A stretch of DNA of 64,000 nt from contig DASRBI010000023.1 in the NCBI GenBank assembly GCA_035685165.1, positions 62,001 to 126,000 of the forward strand, written 5' to 3'. Below the pieces are notes generated by a model. It saw only the letters and a list, made by a program, of their open reading frames with translations, ran no database searches and was not told where the DNA came from. Positions 1 through 7,376 of the stretch are shown piece by piece (within the stretch, counting starts at the first letter, position 1; every line of letters begins with the position of its first letter). A program made the translations under genes and the position numbers. The DNA comes from DATFDN01 sp035685165 (GTDB lineage: Bacteria > Pseudomonadota > Alphaproteobacteria > Acetobacterales > Acetobacteraceae).

Positions 1-2
1 AG

Positions 3-143
3 GCGGTACCAAACCCGGCTCGGTCGCCCGCGACCCGGTACAAATTCCGCGCTCCGCCGCCCGATCCCGGTACGAAACTCGGCGCTACCGCGCGAAAGCC
101 GGTACAAAACGCGCCTGAAAATCCCGCCAGGCGGTACAAACCT
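3..143. repeat. Array of five GGTAC-A/G-AA units with exact 32-bp period
   Basis: Five copies of a core close to CCGGTACRAA start (at GGTAC) at 5, 37, 69, 101 and 133, so every step is exactly 32 bp. The about 22 bases between cores are GC-rich and not conserved. The array lies beyond the 3' end of phaZ and reaches the left edge, so it may continue outside the window. A second array of the same kind is at 40166-40275. Exact phasing of about three helical turns suggests arrayed protein-binding sites. Terminal repeat sets of IS21-family elements are one known precedent, but no transposase gene is visible. Confidence 0.75.
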
Positions 144-229
144 GATAGCGGGGCAGGAATGCGTCATGCAGGGCAATCGCGCTTCCCGAACATCAGCGGA
201 CGACCCGCGATGGAGTTATAGCCGACCCG

Positions 230-1468
230 TCACGCTCGGGCCGGGTGCCACACCTCGGCCATGGCGATCATCTCGCGCACCAAGGGCGCCACTTCCTGCG
301 CCCAGCGGCGGCCGGAGAACACGCCGTAATGGCCGACCCCGGTTTGCAGGTGATGGCGCTTCATCGCCGGGCGGATGCCGGCGCAGAGATCGAGCGCGGC
401 GAGCGTTTGGCCGATCGCGCAAATGTCGTCGCGCTCGCCTTCCACCGTCAGCAGCGCGGTGCGGCGGATCGCCTCGGGGCGCACCGTGCGGCCGTAATAG
501 GTGAAACGACCGCCCGCCAGCTCGGCCTCCTGGAACACGCGGCGGACCGTTTCCAAATAGAACTCGGCCGGCAGATCCATCACGGCGTTGTATTCGTCGT
601 AGAAGCGCCGGTGCGTCGCGGCGGTGGCGGAATCGCCGCTCATCAGGCTGCGGAACTGGCCGAAATGCGCGCTCAGATGCCGGTCGATGTTCATCGACAT
701 GAAGGCCGCGAGCTGCATGAATCCCGGATAGACAAGGCGCCCGGCGCCGCGATGGCGCCACGGCACTTTGGCGATCAGGTGCCGCTCGAACCATGCGATC
801 GGGCGCGAACGGGCCAGCTCGTTCACCTTGGTCGGGTTGATGCGCGTGTCGATCGGGCCGGCCATCAACGTCATGCTGCGTGGCTGCGCCGGATTGGCCC
901 CCTCCGCCATCACCGCGACGGCCGCGAGCACTGGCACGGTCGGCTGGCAGACCGCGATGACGTGCGTGCCGGGGCCGATGCGTTCGATGAAGCGGATGAT
1001 GTGCGCGATCATCTCGTCGAGCCCGAAGCGGCCGTCCGAGAGCGGGATGTCGCGCGCGTTCTTCCAGTCGGTGATGTAGGTGTCGTGGTCGGGCAGCAGC
1101 ACCTTCACCGTGCCGCGCAGCAGCGTGGCGAAGTGCCCCGACATCGGCGCCACCACCAAGACGCGCGGCTGCGGCACCGCCGGCTGTTTCCTGAAATGCA
1201 GCAGGGCGCCGAACGGCGTCTCGTCCGCCACCTCCTCGCTCACCTCGGCGAATCGGGGGCCGACGCGAACGATGTCCAGCCCGAAGGACGGGCGGCGGTG
1301 GGAAAGGCCAGCGGCGGCGAGCATTTCGAAGGCGGCGCGGGCGGTATGCACGCTGGCCGGCGTCAGGCCGCCGAAATCGAGCTGCCGCAGCAGTCCCGCC
1401 GCGCCGCTGGCGAACGGTCGCCAGGCCGCGAGCATGTCCGCCTGCGTCTGGTAAAGGTTGTAAATCAT
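230..1468 (-). CDS. phaZ: Intracellular polyhydroxyalkanoate depolymerase
   Basis: This 412-residue protein hydrolyses stored poly(3-hydroxyalkanoate) in cytoplasmic granules. It has no signal peptide, as expected for the intracellular family. The nucleophile elbow reads AVCQPTVP with Cys174 in place of the lipase serine, as in the Ralstonia PhaZ1 type. Candidate catalytic Asp347 or Asp348 (GERDD) and His380 (GVGHYGVFSG) sit at the expected places. The full length matches the family. The gene diverges from a GST gene across 98 bp that contain a PhaR-like palindrome, so control by the PHA-sensing repressor PhaR is plausible. No other pha gene is in the window. Confidence 0.93.
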   Translation of the reverse strand: MIYNLYQTQADMLAAWRPFASGAAGLLRQLDFGGLTPASVHTARAAFEMLAAAGLSHRRPSFGLDIVRVGPRFAEVSEEVADETPFGALLHFRKQPAVPQPRVLVVAPMSGHFATLLRGTVKVLLPDHDTYITDWKNARDIPLSDGRFGLDEMIAHIIRFIERIGPGTHVIAVCQPTVPVLAAVAVMAEGANPAQPRSMTLMAGPIDTRINPTKVNELARSRPIAWFERHLIAKVPWRHRGAGRLVYPGFMQLAAFMSMNIDRHLSAHFGQFRSLMSGDSATAATHRRFYDEYNAVMDLPAEFYLETVRRVFQEAELAGGRFTYYGRTVRPEAIRRTALLTVEGERDDICAIGQTLAALDLCAGIRPAMKRHHLQTGVGHYGVFSGRRWAQEVAPLVREMIAMAEVWHPARA

Positions 1469-1521
1469 ATGGTTCGGCGGAGCTGCCTTTCCCGCTGGAC
1501 CGCAGCGCTTGGCGGCCTATA

Positions 1522-1532
1522 CTGCAATGCAG
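1522..1532. promoter_or_regulatory. Candidate PhaR operator (CTGC-N3-GCAG)
   Basis: The phaZ/GST intergenic region contains CTGCAATGCAG, an 11-bp inverted repeat. The PHA-responsive repressor PhaR of Paracoccus is known to bind CTGC-N3/4-GCAG. The site is 54 bp upstream of the phaZ start codon and 35 bp upstream of the GST start, a suitable place to control either. That PhaR binds here is an inference. Confidence 0.45.
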
Positions 1533-1566
1533 CATCGAAAGAGCCCGTGCGGCAAGGGGGTGCAGG

Positions 1567-2223
1567 GTGGCCGAAGCCACGCTTCTGATCAGCAGCAAGA
1601 ACTACTCATCCTGGTCGCTGCGCGGCTTCCTGCTCGCCCGTCTCGCCGGCCTCGACTTCGAGGAGAAGCCGGTCGATCCCAACGATCCCGCCACCCGCGC
1701 CGAGCTCTTGCTGCGGGCCTCCTCGATCCTGGTGCCGTGCCTCATCCATGACGGGCGGCAGGTGTGGGACACGCTGGCGATCGCCGAGTATTTGCACGAA
1801 CTCCGCCCCCAGGCCGGGCTTTATCCGGCCGACCGGACGGCGCGGGCGCGCTGCCGCTCGATCTCGGGCGAGATGCACGCGGGCTTCTCCGCGCTGCGCT
1901 CATCCCTGCCGATGAACTTGCGCGCGCGCCGCCCGGGCTTCACCATCTGGTCCGAGGCGCAGGCCGACATCGACCGGATCGTCACGATCTGGCGCGAGTG
2001 CCTGCAGACTTGGGGCGGCCCGTATCTGTTCGGCCGTCGGCTGACGGTTGCGGATGCAATGTACGCGCCGGTGGTGACGCGCTTCGTCACCTACGACGTG
2101 CGGCTCGACGCGGTGTGCGCCGATTATGCCGCGCGCATACTGCAATGGCCCGACCTGCGCGAATGGACCGAGGCGGCGCTGCGCGAGCCCGAGGAGATCG
2201 ACGAGCTCGAGATGGAGTTCTGA
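1567..2223 (+). CDS. Glutathione S-transferase family protein
   Basis: A 218-residue cytosolic GST-type protein. The N-terminal thioredoxin-fold domain begins with a strand followed by SSKNYSSWSLRGFLL, where a serine near residue 11 would activate glutathione. The Ser-Ser-Ile-Leu-Val-Pro segment near residue 55 carries the family's cis-proline. The all-helical C-terminal domain follows. The GTG start is chosen because the purine-rich stretch AAGGGGGT precedes it at 1554-1561. The gene diverges from phaZ. The substrate is unknown, and the subfamily resembles YfcF-like GSTs. Confidence 0.85.
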   Translation: MAEATLLISSKNYSSWSLRGFLLARLAGLDFEEKPVDPNDPATRAELLLRASSILVPCLIHDGRQVWDTLAIAEYLHELRPQAGLYPADRTARARCRSISGEMHAGFSALRSSLPMNLRARRPGFTIWSEAQADIDRIVTIWRECLQTWGGPYLFGRRLTVADAMYAPVVTRFVTYDVRLDAVCADYAARILQWPDLREWTEAALREPEEIDELEMEF

Positions 2224-2231
2224 GGGCGCGC

Positions 2232-2657
2232 CTACCGCCAGGGCGTCGGCGCCGGCACCTCGCAAGGGCCGTCCACGTCCACGGTGCCGAAATCCGCCGG
2301 CGCGACGATCTCCAGATATTCCATGTCGGGCGAATAATCGAACAGGTAGTGCGTGATGCCCGGCCGCTGGTGCACGCAGTCCCCGGCGCTGACGAGATGC
2401 TCCTTGTCCTCGTACATGAACCGGGCCCAGCCCTGCAGCATATAGACGATATGGAACTCGGCGACGTGACGGTGCCAGCCGGTGCCGTGCTCCGGCGGGT
2501 CGTTCGCCCGCACGAGCTGGGCGATCACGCGCCCGCCCGTCGCGTCGGCGACGCCGAGGTCGCGATAGAGAAAGAAGTCGCGCAACCCGGTACCGCGCCA
2601 GGGCGTGTCGTCCGGCTTGACATGGGCGAATTTGGTCCCGACCGCTTGATCCAGCAT
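2232..2657 (-). CDS. Cupin-domain protein
   Basis: A 141-residue single-domain cupin. Motif 1 is seen as GTGWHRHVAEFHIVYMLQG, with the two His and the Glu that usually bind a metal, and motif 2 as the later GDCVHQRPGITHYLF segment. The ATG at 2657 is preferred because AAGGAG lies 8 bp upstream. A GTG three codons earlier overlaps that ribosome binding site. The gene is convergent with the GST gene, 8 bp away. Substrate and role, whether enzyme, isomerase or regulator, cannot be told from sequence. Confidence 0.8.
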   Translation of the reverse strand: MLDQAVGTKFAHVKPDDTPWRGTGLRDFFLYRDLGVADATGGRVIAQLVRANDPPEHGTGWHRHVAEFHIVYMLQGWARFMYEDKEHLVSAGDCVHQRPGITHYLFDYSPDMEYLEIVAPADFGTVDVDGPCEVPAPTPWR

Positions 2658-2818
2658 GGCGCTCACTCCTTCCGCATCGCGCGGACGAGGCCATCCCGTC
2701 CGCGACTTGCGCGCGGCGGCCGGCTGTCGCCTTCCTGGGACCGTCCTGTTGCGGCGCAGCGTGGCACGGCGGGGGCGGCGCGTGCAACTGATTTTGCCTG
2801 GAACGGAAGGAAAACCGC

Positions 2819-3790
2819 GTGATCCTGGTCACCAACAATGAGGGCACGGTCGGCGCGCCCACGACGGCGCGGATGCTGGCCGAAGGTGCCCCTGCGCTCG
2901 ATGCGATCGAGGCTGGCATCCGGCTGATCGAGGCCGATCCGAACGTGCGGACGGTCGGCCGCGGCGGCTGGCCCAATTTGCTCGGCGAGGTGGAGCTCGA
3001 CGCCTGCCTGATGGACGGCACGACCTTGCGCTCGGGCGCGGTCGGCGCGCTCAAGGGGTTCCTGCATCCGGTGTCGGTGGCACGCGAGGTGATGCGCCGC
3101 CTGCCGCACGAGCTTCTGGTCGGCGACGGCGCGGCACGGTTCGCGCGTGAGATCGGCGCCGAGACCGCCGAGAACCTGACCGAGGATTCCCGCCGCGCCT
3201 GGCAGGCCTGGTTCGAGCACGAGGTGCCGGCGGCGGACCGCGCACGCTGGGCGGAGGCGCCGCTCGCCGATCTCTGCCGCCACGCGATCGACCCCGAGAC
3301 CGGCCGCGACACCACGGTTTTTCTCGCGCAGGACTCGCGCGGCAACATCTGCACCGGCACCAGCACCTCGGGCTGGGCGTGGAAATATCCCGGCCGATTG
3401 GGCGACAGCCCGATCGTCGGCGCCGGCTCCTACGCCGATGCGCGTTACGGCGCTTGCGCCTGCACCGGGGCGGGCGAGATGACGATCCGCTGCGGCACGG
3501 CGCGCGCGGTGGTGCTCTACATGAAGAAGGGCGCCGCGGTGGCCGATGCGGTGCTGGAGGCGGTCGACGACATGCGCCGGCTGAAGGGCGGGCTGATCAG
3601 CCGCGTGACGATCCACGCGATCGACGCGCGCGGCAGCCACAAGGTCATTGCGGTGAACGGTTCCGCCGACAACAAATACTGGCTGTGGCAGAAGGGCGAC
3701 CCCGTGCCGCGCCTCTGCCCGGCGGAGCCGGTGGTGATCACGTCGGCCGCCATGCCTGAGACGTCAACGACGCGGTATACGCGGCCGTAG
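2819..3790 (+). CDS. N4-(beta-N-acetylglucosaminyl)-L-asparaginase family Ntn hydrolase
   Basis: A 323-residue member of the type-2 asparaginase/glycosylasparaginase family. Such proteins are made as a precursor that cleaves itself before a catalytic threonine. The diagnostic stretch is GTSTSGWAWKYPGRLGDSP, followed by GAGSYAD and CTGAGE. The predicted autocleavage Thr is residue 165 in GRDTTVFLAQD. The family usually has HDT here, and this protein has RDT. There is no signal peptide. It starts at GTG 2819, with GGAAGGA 8 bp upstream. The natural substrate could be glycosylated asparagine, free asparagine or a small amide. Confidence 0.85.
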   Translation: MILVTNNEGTVGAPTTARMLAEGAPALDAIEAGIRLIEADPNVRTVGRGGWPNLLGEVELDACLMDGTTLRSGAVGALKGFLHPVSVAREVMRRLPHELLVGDGAARFAREIGAETAENLTEDSRRAWQAWFEHEVPAADRARWAEAPLADLCRHAIDPETGRDTTVFLAQDSRGNICTGTSTSGWAWKYPGRLGDSPIVGAGSYADARYGACACTGAGEMTIRCGTARAVVLYMKKGAAVADAVLEAVDDMRRLKGGLISRVTIHAIDARGSHKVIAVNGSADNKYWLWQKGDPVPRLCPAEPVVITSAAMPETSTTRYTRP

Positions 3791-3856
3791 GCGGAGCTCC
3801 CCGAGCTGGGGCTACGGAACCGTGCCCCGGCTATGGCAGCCCGATCGTTTCATGGG

Positions 3857-3874
3857 TTCCCGCTTTCGCGGGAA
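3857..3874. terminator. Palindromic hairpin between convergent genes
   Basis: TTCCCGC and GCGGGAA form a perfect 7-bp stem around the 4-base loop TTTC, followed by ATGACGACG. It sits between the ends of the asparaginase gene (3790) and the TPP-enzyme gene (3890). It resembles a dispersed proteobacterial palindromic repeat and may also end transcription on both strands. No T-tract follows. Confidence 0.5.
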
Positions 3875-3889
3875 TGACGACGCAGCGCC

Positions 3890-5428
3890 TCACACCACCA
3901 GCTCGATCAAGAACGGTCCCTTCCGCCGCAGCGAGGCGGCGAACAGGTCGGCGAACCTCTCGCAATCCTCGGCGCGCGCGGCCTCCACGCCCATGCCGCG
4001 GGCGAGGGCGGTGAAATCGAGATCGGGGTTGCCGAGATCGAGCATGTCCAGCGCCGTGCGGCCGGGATTGGCGCCGACATTGGCAAGCTCGCCGATCAAT
4101 ATCTGATATTTCCGGTTGGAGAAGATGATCGTCGTGACATCCAGGTTCTCGCGCGCCTGCGTCCATAGCGCCTGGATCGTGTACATCGCCGAGCCGTCGG
4201 CTTGCAGGTTCACCACCCGCCGCCCCGGCGCGCCGATCGCCGCCCCCGTCGCCAGTGGCGGCCCGCCGCCGATCGCGCCGCCAGTGACGCTCAGCCAGTC
4301 GTGCGGGGCGGCGGCGTAAGTCGCGGGGAAGAATCCGCGCCCGAAGGTGATCGATTCGTCGCAAACCACCGCCTGCTCGGGCAGCAGCGCCGACAGCGTG
4401 GCGGCGAAGTTCTCCGAGGTCAGCGGCCCGCGCGCGGGCTCGGAACGCGGGCCGGGATCGGGGATCGCGGCGGGGGGCGCGGCGAGTTCGTCGGCGAGAC
4501 GCGAAAGGGCGTCGAAGGGGTCTTGCTCCGGGCGGGCGAGCACGTGCACGTCGGCATCGTCGCGCACCGGGCTGCCGGGCTTGTTCGGGTAGGCGAAGAA
4601 GATCACCGGCTTGCGGCAGGAAACCAGGATCACGTGGCGGAACTCGGAAAGTGCCTTCACCGCGATATCGACCGGATAGGGGATGCGGTTGATCGGAAGC
4701 CGTCCCCGTCCGCGGGCCATGCGCGCGTTGGAGCCCATCGCCATCACTTTGGCACCGCTGGACGCGGCGACGCGGTGGGCGAGCGCGAGCGATTCCTCGC
4801 GCAAGGCCTCGCCGCCGAGCAGCAGCAAGGTCGGTTCGCGTCGGCGCAGCACGGCGGCGGCGGCGCGGATAAGGTGCGGATCGGCGTGCGGGCGCTCCGG
4901 GACGGGCAGGGGTTCGCCCACGACGCCCCCTTCGTCCCAGGCGGTGTCGGAAGGCAGGATCAGGGTCGCGATCTGCCCCGGCGCGGTGCGCGCCGCCTGA
5001 ACCGCGACGGCGGCATCGTGCCCGACCCGCGCGGCCGAGGTGGCGGTGCGGACCCAGCCAGATACGCCGCGCGCCCACCCCTCGGTATCGGCGGTGAGCG
5101 GCGCGTCGAGCGGGCGGTGATAGGTCGCCTGGTCGCCCGGGATGTTGACGATCGGCGTCTGGGCGCGGCGCGCGTTGTGCAGGTTAGCGAGCCCGTTGGC
5201 GAGGCCGGGGCCGCAATGCAACAGCGTCGCCGCGGGCTTGCCCGCCATGCGCGCATAGCCATCGGCCGCGCCGGTCGCCACCCCCTCGAACAGGCCGAGC
5301 ACGCAGCGCATCCCCGGAATCCGGTCAAGCGCGGCAACGAAATGCATCTCGGACGTGCCGGGATTAGTGAAGCAGGTATCGACGCCGCACCGGAGCAGCG
5401 TGTGGACGAGCGATTCGGCGCCGTTCAT
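3890..5428 (-). CDS. Acetolactate synthase large subunit-like TPP-dependent enzyme
   Basis: A 512-residue thiamine-diphosphate enzyme of the acetolactate synthase/benzoylformate decarboxylase superfamily. The N-terminal Pyr domain carries the catalytic Glu48 in LFEGVATGAADG. The C-terminal PP domain has the Mg-TPP motif starting ADGSAMYTIQ and ending IIFSNRKY, with Ala where most members have Gly. The start at MNGAESLVHTLL is chosen because family homology begins there. The open frame runs further upstream, but only as an antisense shadow of the next gene. No regulatory subunit gene is adjacent, so a role in branched-chain amino acid synthesis is doubtful. A 2-oxoacid decarboxylase or ligase is equally possible. 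Confidence 0.85.
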   Translation of the reverse strand: MNGAESLVHTLLRCGVDTCFTNPGTSEMHFVAALDRIPGMRCVLGLFEGVATGAADGYARMAGKPAATLLHCGPGLANGLANLHNARRAQTPIVNIPGDQATYHRPLDAPLTADTEGWARGVSGWVRTATSAARVGHDAAVAVQAARTAPGQIATLILPSDTAWDEGGVVGEPLPVPERPHADPHLIRAAAAVLRRREPTLLLLGGEALREESLALAHRVAASSGAKVMAMGSNARMARGRGRLPINRIPYPVDIAVKALSEFRHVILVSCRKPVIFFAYPNKPGSPVRDDADVHVLARPEQDPFDALSRLADELAAPPAAIPDPGPRSEPARGPLTSENFAATLSALLPEQAVVCDESITFGRGFFPATYAAAPHDWLSVTGGAIGGGPPLATGAAIGAPGRRVVNLQADGSAMYTIQALWTQARENLDVTTIIFSNRKYQILIGELANVGANPGRTALDMLDLGNPDLDFTALARGMGVEAARAEDCERFADLFAASLRRKGPFLIELVV

Positions 5429-5551
5429 TCGTTCCGTTCTCCAGGCTCGCAGGACCCCCAGAGTGCGCGGTCGTGCCCGGGCGGGCAACCTCGGGCGGTT
5501 GCCGTCCGCGCCGTCGCGCCGCATGAAGGACGCAGCGAACAGGAGAGACGA

Positions 5552-6559
5552 ATGGCGCTGACGGTGCTCTATCCCGAGAAGCTCTATGCCGATGACAGCG
5601 TGGAGCGGCGCATCTTCGGGCCGGAGGTGAACGTGGTGGTGCGCGACACCCGCACGCTCGCGGAGCTGACGGACGCCGACTGCGCGGCAGCGGACGGGCT
5701 GATGATCCTGCGCCAGCGCGTGCCGGGCGACCAGCTCGCGCGCTTCAAGAAGCTGCGTTGCGTGGTGCGGATGGGTGTGGGTTACGACGGCATCGATCGC
5801 AAGGCGGCGGCCGATCTTGGGATCATGGTCTGCAACGTGCCAGATTACGGCACGACCGAGGTTGCCGACCATGCGATCGCGCTGGCGCTCGGGCTGCGGC
5901 GCGGGCTCTTTCTGCACCATGAGTGGCAGCGGCGCGAGCCGCCTGCGCCCTGGCGCGCGGTATTCGACCCGCTAATCCGGCGCACAAGCGTGATGACCTT
6001 CGGCGTGATCGGTCTCGGCCGTATCGGCACCGCGGCGGCGCTGCGCGCCAAGGCGCTCGGCTACCGGGTGGTGTTCTTCGATCCCTACCGCCCGAACGGC
6101 GCCGAGCTCGCGATCGGCGTTGCGCGCGCCGCCACCCTCGAGGATCTACTGGCGCAGACCGATACGCTGTCGGTGCACGCGCCGCTCACTCCGGAGACGC
6201 GCGGCATGATCGGCGCGAAGGAGTTGGCGCTGCTGCCGAAGGGGGCGGTGGTGGTGAACACCGCGCGTGGGCCGATCATAGACATCGACGCGCTCGCCGC
6301 CGCCCTGAAGAGCGGGCATCTCTCCGGCGTCGGGTTGGACGTGGTTCCGGTGGAACCGCCCGCCGATCCCGTGCCCGAACTGATCCGGGCCTATCGCGCG
6401 CGCGAGCCCTGGGTTGAGGGCCGGCTCGTCATCACACCGCACTCCGCCTTCCACACGCCCGAGGCGTGGGAGGACATCCGGGTGAAGGGTGCCGAGACGA
6501 TGCGGGCCGCCCTGCTCGGCTCGCGCCCGCAGAACGTGATTGCGCCGGAGAGTTACTGA
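5552..6559 (+). CDS. C-terminal-binding-protein-like D-2-hydroxyacid dehydrogenase
   Basis: A 335-residue NAD(P)-dependent D-isomer-specific 2-hydroxyacid dehydrogenase. The Rossmann motif GVIGLGRIGTAAA is near residue 155. The substrate-site Arg is in NTARGPIID, the Glu in VPVEPPADP and the catalytic His in ITPHSAFHTPEAW. The ATG is preceded by AGGAGA, 5 bp away. It diverges from the TPP-enzyme gene with 123 bp between them, and the two may serve one 2-oxo/2-hydroxy acid pathway. The substrate is not known. Confidence 0.88.
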   Translation: MALTVLYPEKLYADDSVERRIFGPEVNVVVRDTRTLAELTDADCAAADGLMILRQRVPGDQLARFKKLRCVVRMGVGYDGIDRKAAADLGIMVCNVPDYGTTEVADHAIALALGLRRGLFLHHEWQRREPPAPWRAVFDPLIRRTSVMTFGVIGLGRIGTAAALRAKALGYRVVFFDPYRPNGAELAIGVARAATLEDLLAQTDTLSVHAPLTPETRGMIGAKELALLPKGAVVVNTARGPIIDIDALAAALKSGHLSGVGLDVVPVEPPADPVPELIRAYRAREPWVEGRLVITPHSAFHTPEAWEDIRVKGAETMRAALLGSRPQNVIAPESY

Positions 6560-6571
6560 CGGAAGCGATTC

Positions 6572-6689
6572 CGTCATGGCCGGCTTATTTCGAGAGTCAT
6601 GCGCGGCGAAGGCTGAGCATCCATGTCGTTACTCGCGTGCCGAAAGACGCGGATGGCCGGGCCGAGCCAGGCCGAGCCCGGCCATGACG
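6572..6689. repeat. Long palindromic intergenic element, CGTCATGGCCGG arms
   Basis: CGTCATGGCCGG at 6572-6583 and its exact complement CCGGCCATGACG at 6678-6689 bound a 118-bp element in the 328-bp gap after the dehydrogenase gene. Similar elements bounded by CGTCAT and ATGACG occur at 37174-37263 and 44024-44100. It looks like a dispersed REP/BIME-type palindrome. The rest of the gap (6690-6887) shows only a repeated GGTCTCA at 6801 and 6831 and no gene. Confidence 0.65.
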
Positions 6690-6887
6690 AATGAAAGCGA
6701 GGGCCAATTGTTCCGAACCGGCCAGCAGCGTGCCACGCCTGCCCATCCGCCCGGTTCGCCGCTCCTGCCGTGAATCCGTTCCCCACGGTGATTTAGCTCT
6801 GGTCTCACGCTGCCGGCCGCATCCTCCACCGGTCTCAGGCGAGACGAAATGTTCGTCCCGCCGGGAGACACCGAAGAGGAGGCCGAA

Positions 6888-7016
6888 ATGAGGAAATTCA
6901 CCGCGTCTTTCGCGCTCGCGCTGATGCTGCTCGGCGTTGCCCTCGGGGCAGGTCGCGCGGTCGCCGCCGACCCCTACCCCTGGACGCAGCCCAATGCCGG
7001 CGGCGGCGCCGGCTGA
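6888..7016 (+). CDS. Small secreted protein, 42 residues
   Basis: A short gene with a strong ribosome binding site (GAGGAGG at 6876-6882). The product is MRKF followed by a hydrophobic stretch and then GRAVAADPYPW, a textbook Sec signal peptide with predicted cleavage after AVA. That leaves a mature peptide of only about 16 residues, rich in Pro, Trp, Asn and Gly. No family is recognised. It is followed 36 bp later by another tiny gene and then a terminator, so the two probably form one transcript. Confidence 0.6.
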   Translation: MRKFTASFALALMLLGVALGAGRAVAADPYPWTQPNAGGGAG

Positions 7017-7052
7017 ACCAAGCGGCATCCGAGCCAGCCCCGAGGTGATGCC

Positions 7053-7166
7053 ATGTGGATCACCATATTCGTTGTATTCACCGCGCTCATCGCGGCGGTG
7101 ATCGCTTCGCTCGTCGTCGCGCCGGCACAAGGCGACCGCAACCGGCCCGACAACGATTGGCCCTGA
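7053..7166 (+). CDS. Small single-span membrane protein, 37 residues
   Basis: It reads MWITIFVVFTALIAAVIASL and then a short polar tail containing GDRNRPDNDWP. One transmembrane helix fills the first 24 residues, with a hydrophilic C-terminus. GAGG at 7042-7045 is 7 bp before the ATG. The gene follows the small secreted-protein gene and precedes a terminator hairpin. No family is recognised. It could be a true small membrane protein or the anchor or partner of the upstream peptide. Confidence 0.5.
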   Translation: MWITIFVVFTALIAAVIASLVVAPAQGDRNRPDNDWP

Positions 7167-7189
7167 CAATGCGGCTCAACTCGCCAAGG

Positions 7190-7217
7190 CGCGCCCTGCC
7201 GGGCGCGTCTTGATTTT
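7190..7217 (+). terminator. Rho-independent-like terminator after the two small genes
   Basis: CGCGCCC and GGGCGCG make a 7-bp GC stem with loop TGCC, followed by TCTTGATTTT. It starts 23 bp after the stop codon of the 37-residue gene, which supports the two small ORFs as a real transcription unit separate from the downstream regulator. Confidence 0.6.
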
Positions 7218-7283
7218 CGCCTGTTCACGGGGTGATGGTCGGGTGTAATTTGCCGCGCGCTCACGACGGAAGGAGCGGACGTT

Positions 7284-7376
7284 ATGGTCACAGCGGCCGG
7301 AAGGCCCCTACCGTCAAGATATGCCGAGCCGCGGCCGCGCCGATCGTTCGCATCCTGCTGCAGCGATGCCGGATAG
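7284..7376 (+). CDS. Possible 30-residue leader ORF overlapping the regulator start
   Basis: An ATG with an excellent ribosome binding site (GGAAGGA at 7268-7274, 9 bp away) opens a 30-codon frame reading MVTAAGRPLPSRY and onward, ending at TAG 7374-7376. The stop lies next to the internal ATG at 7366 of the BTAD regulator, which itself has no good ribosome binding site. Translational coupling through this leader is plausible. The peptide is Arg/Pro-rich and has no recognisable family. Confidence 0.35.
   Translation: MVTAAGRPLPSRYAEPRPRRSFASCCSDAG

Noticed and set aside
3..143. CRISPR array
   Set aside because: The regular 32-bp period suggested it, but only about 10 bp are conserved per unit, units are too short for repeat plus spacer, and no cas gene is present. 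The same holds for 40166-40275.
245..1588. Long plus-strand ORF opposite phaZ
   Set aside because: A GC-rich antisense shadow. The product is His/Arg-rich with no family, while the minus strand encodes a clear PhaZ.
4202..5551. N-terminal extension of the 2-hydroxyacid dehydrogenase frame
   Set aside because: The frame is open but lies antisense to the TPP-enzyme gene. Family homology and a ribosome binding site place the start at 5552.
5429..5920. N-terminal extension of the TPP enzyme
   Set aside because: This part is antisense to the dehydrogenase gene, and homology begins at the ATG at 5428.
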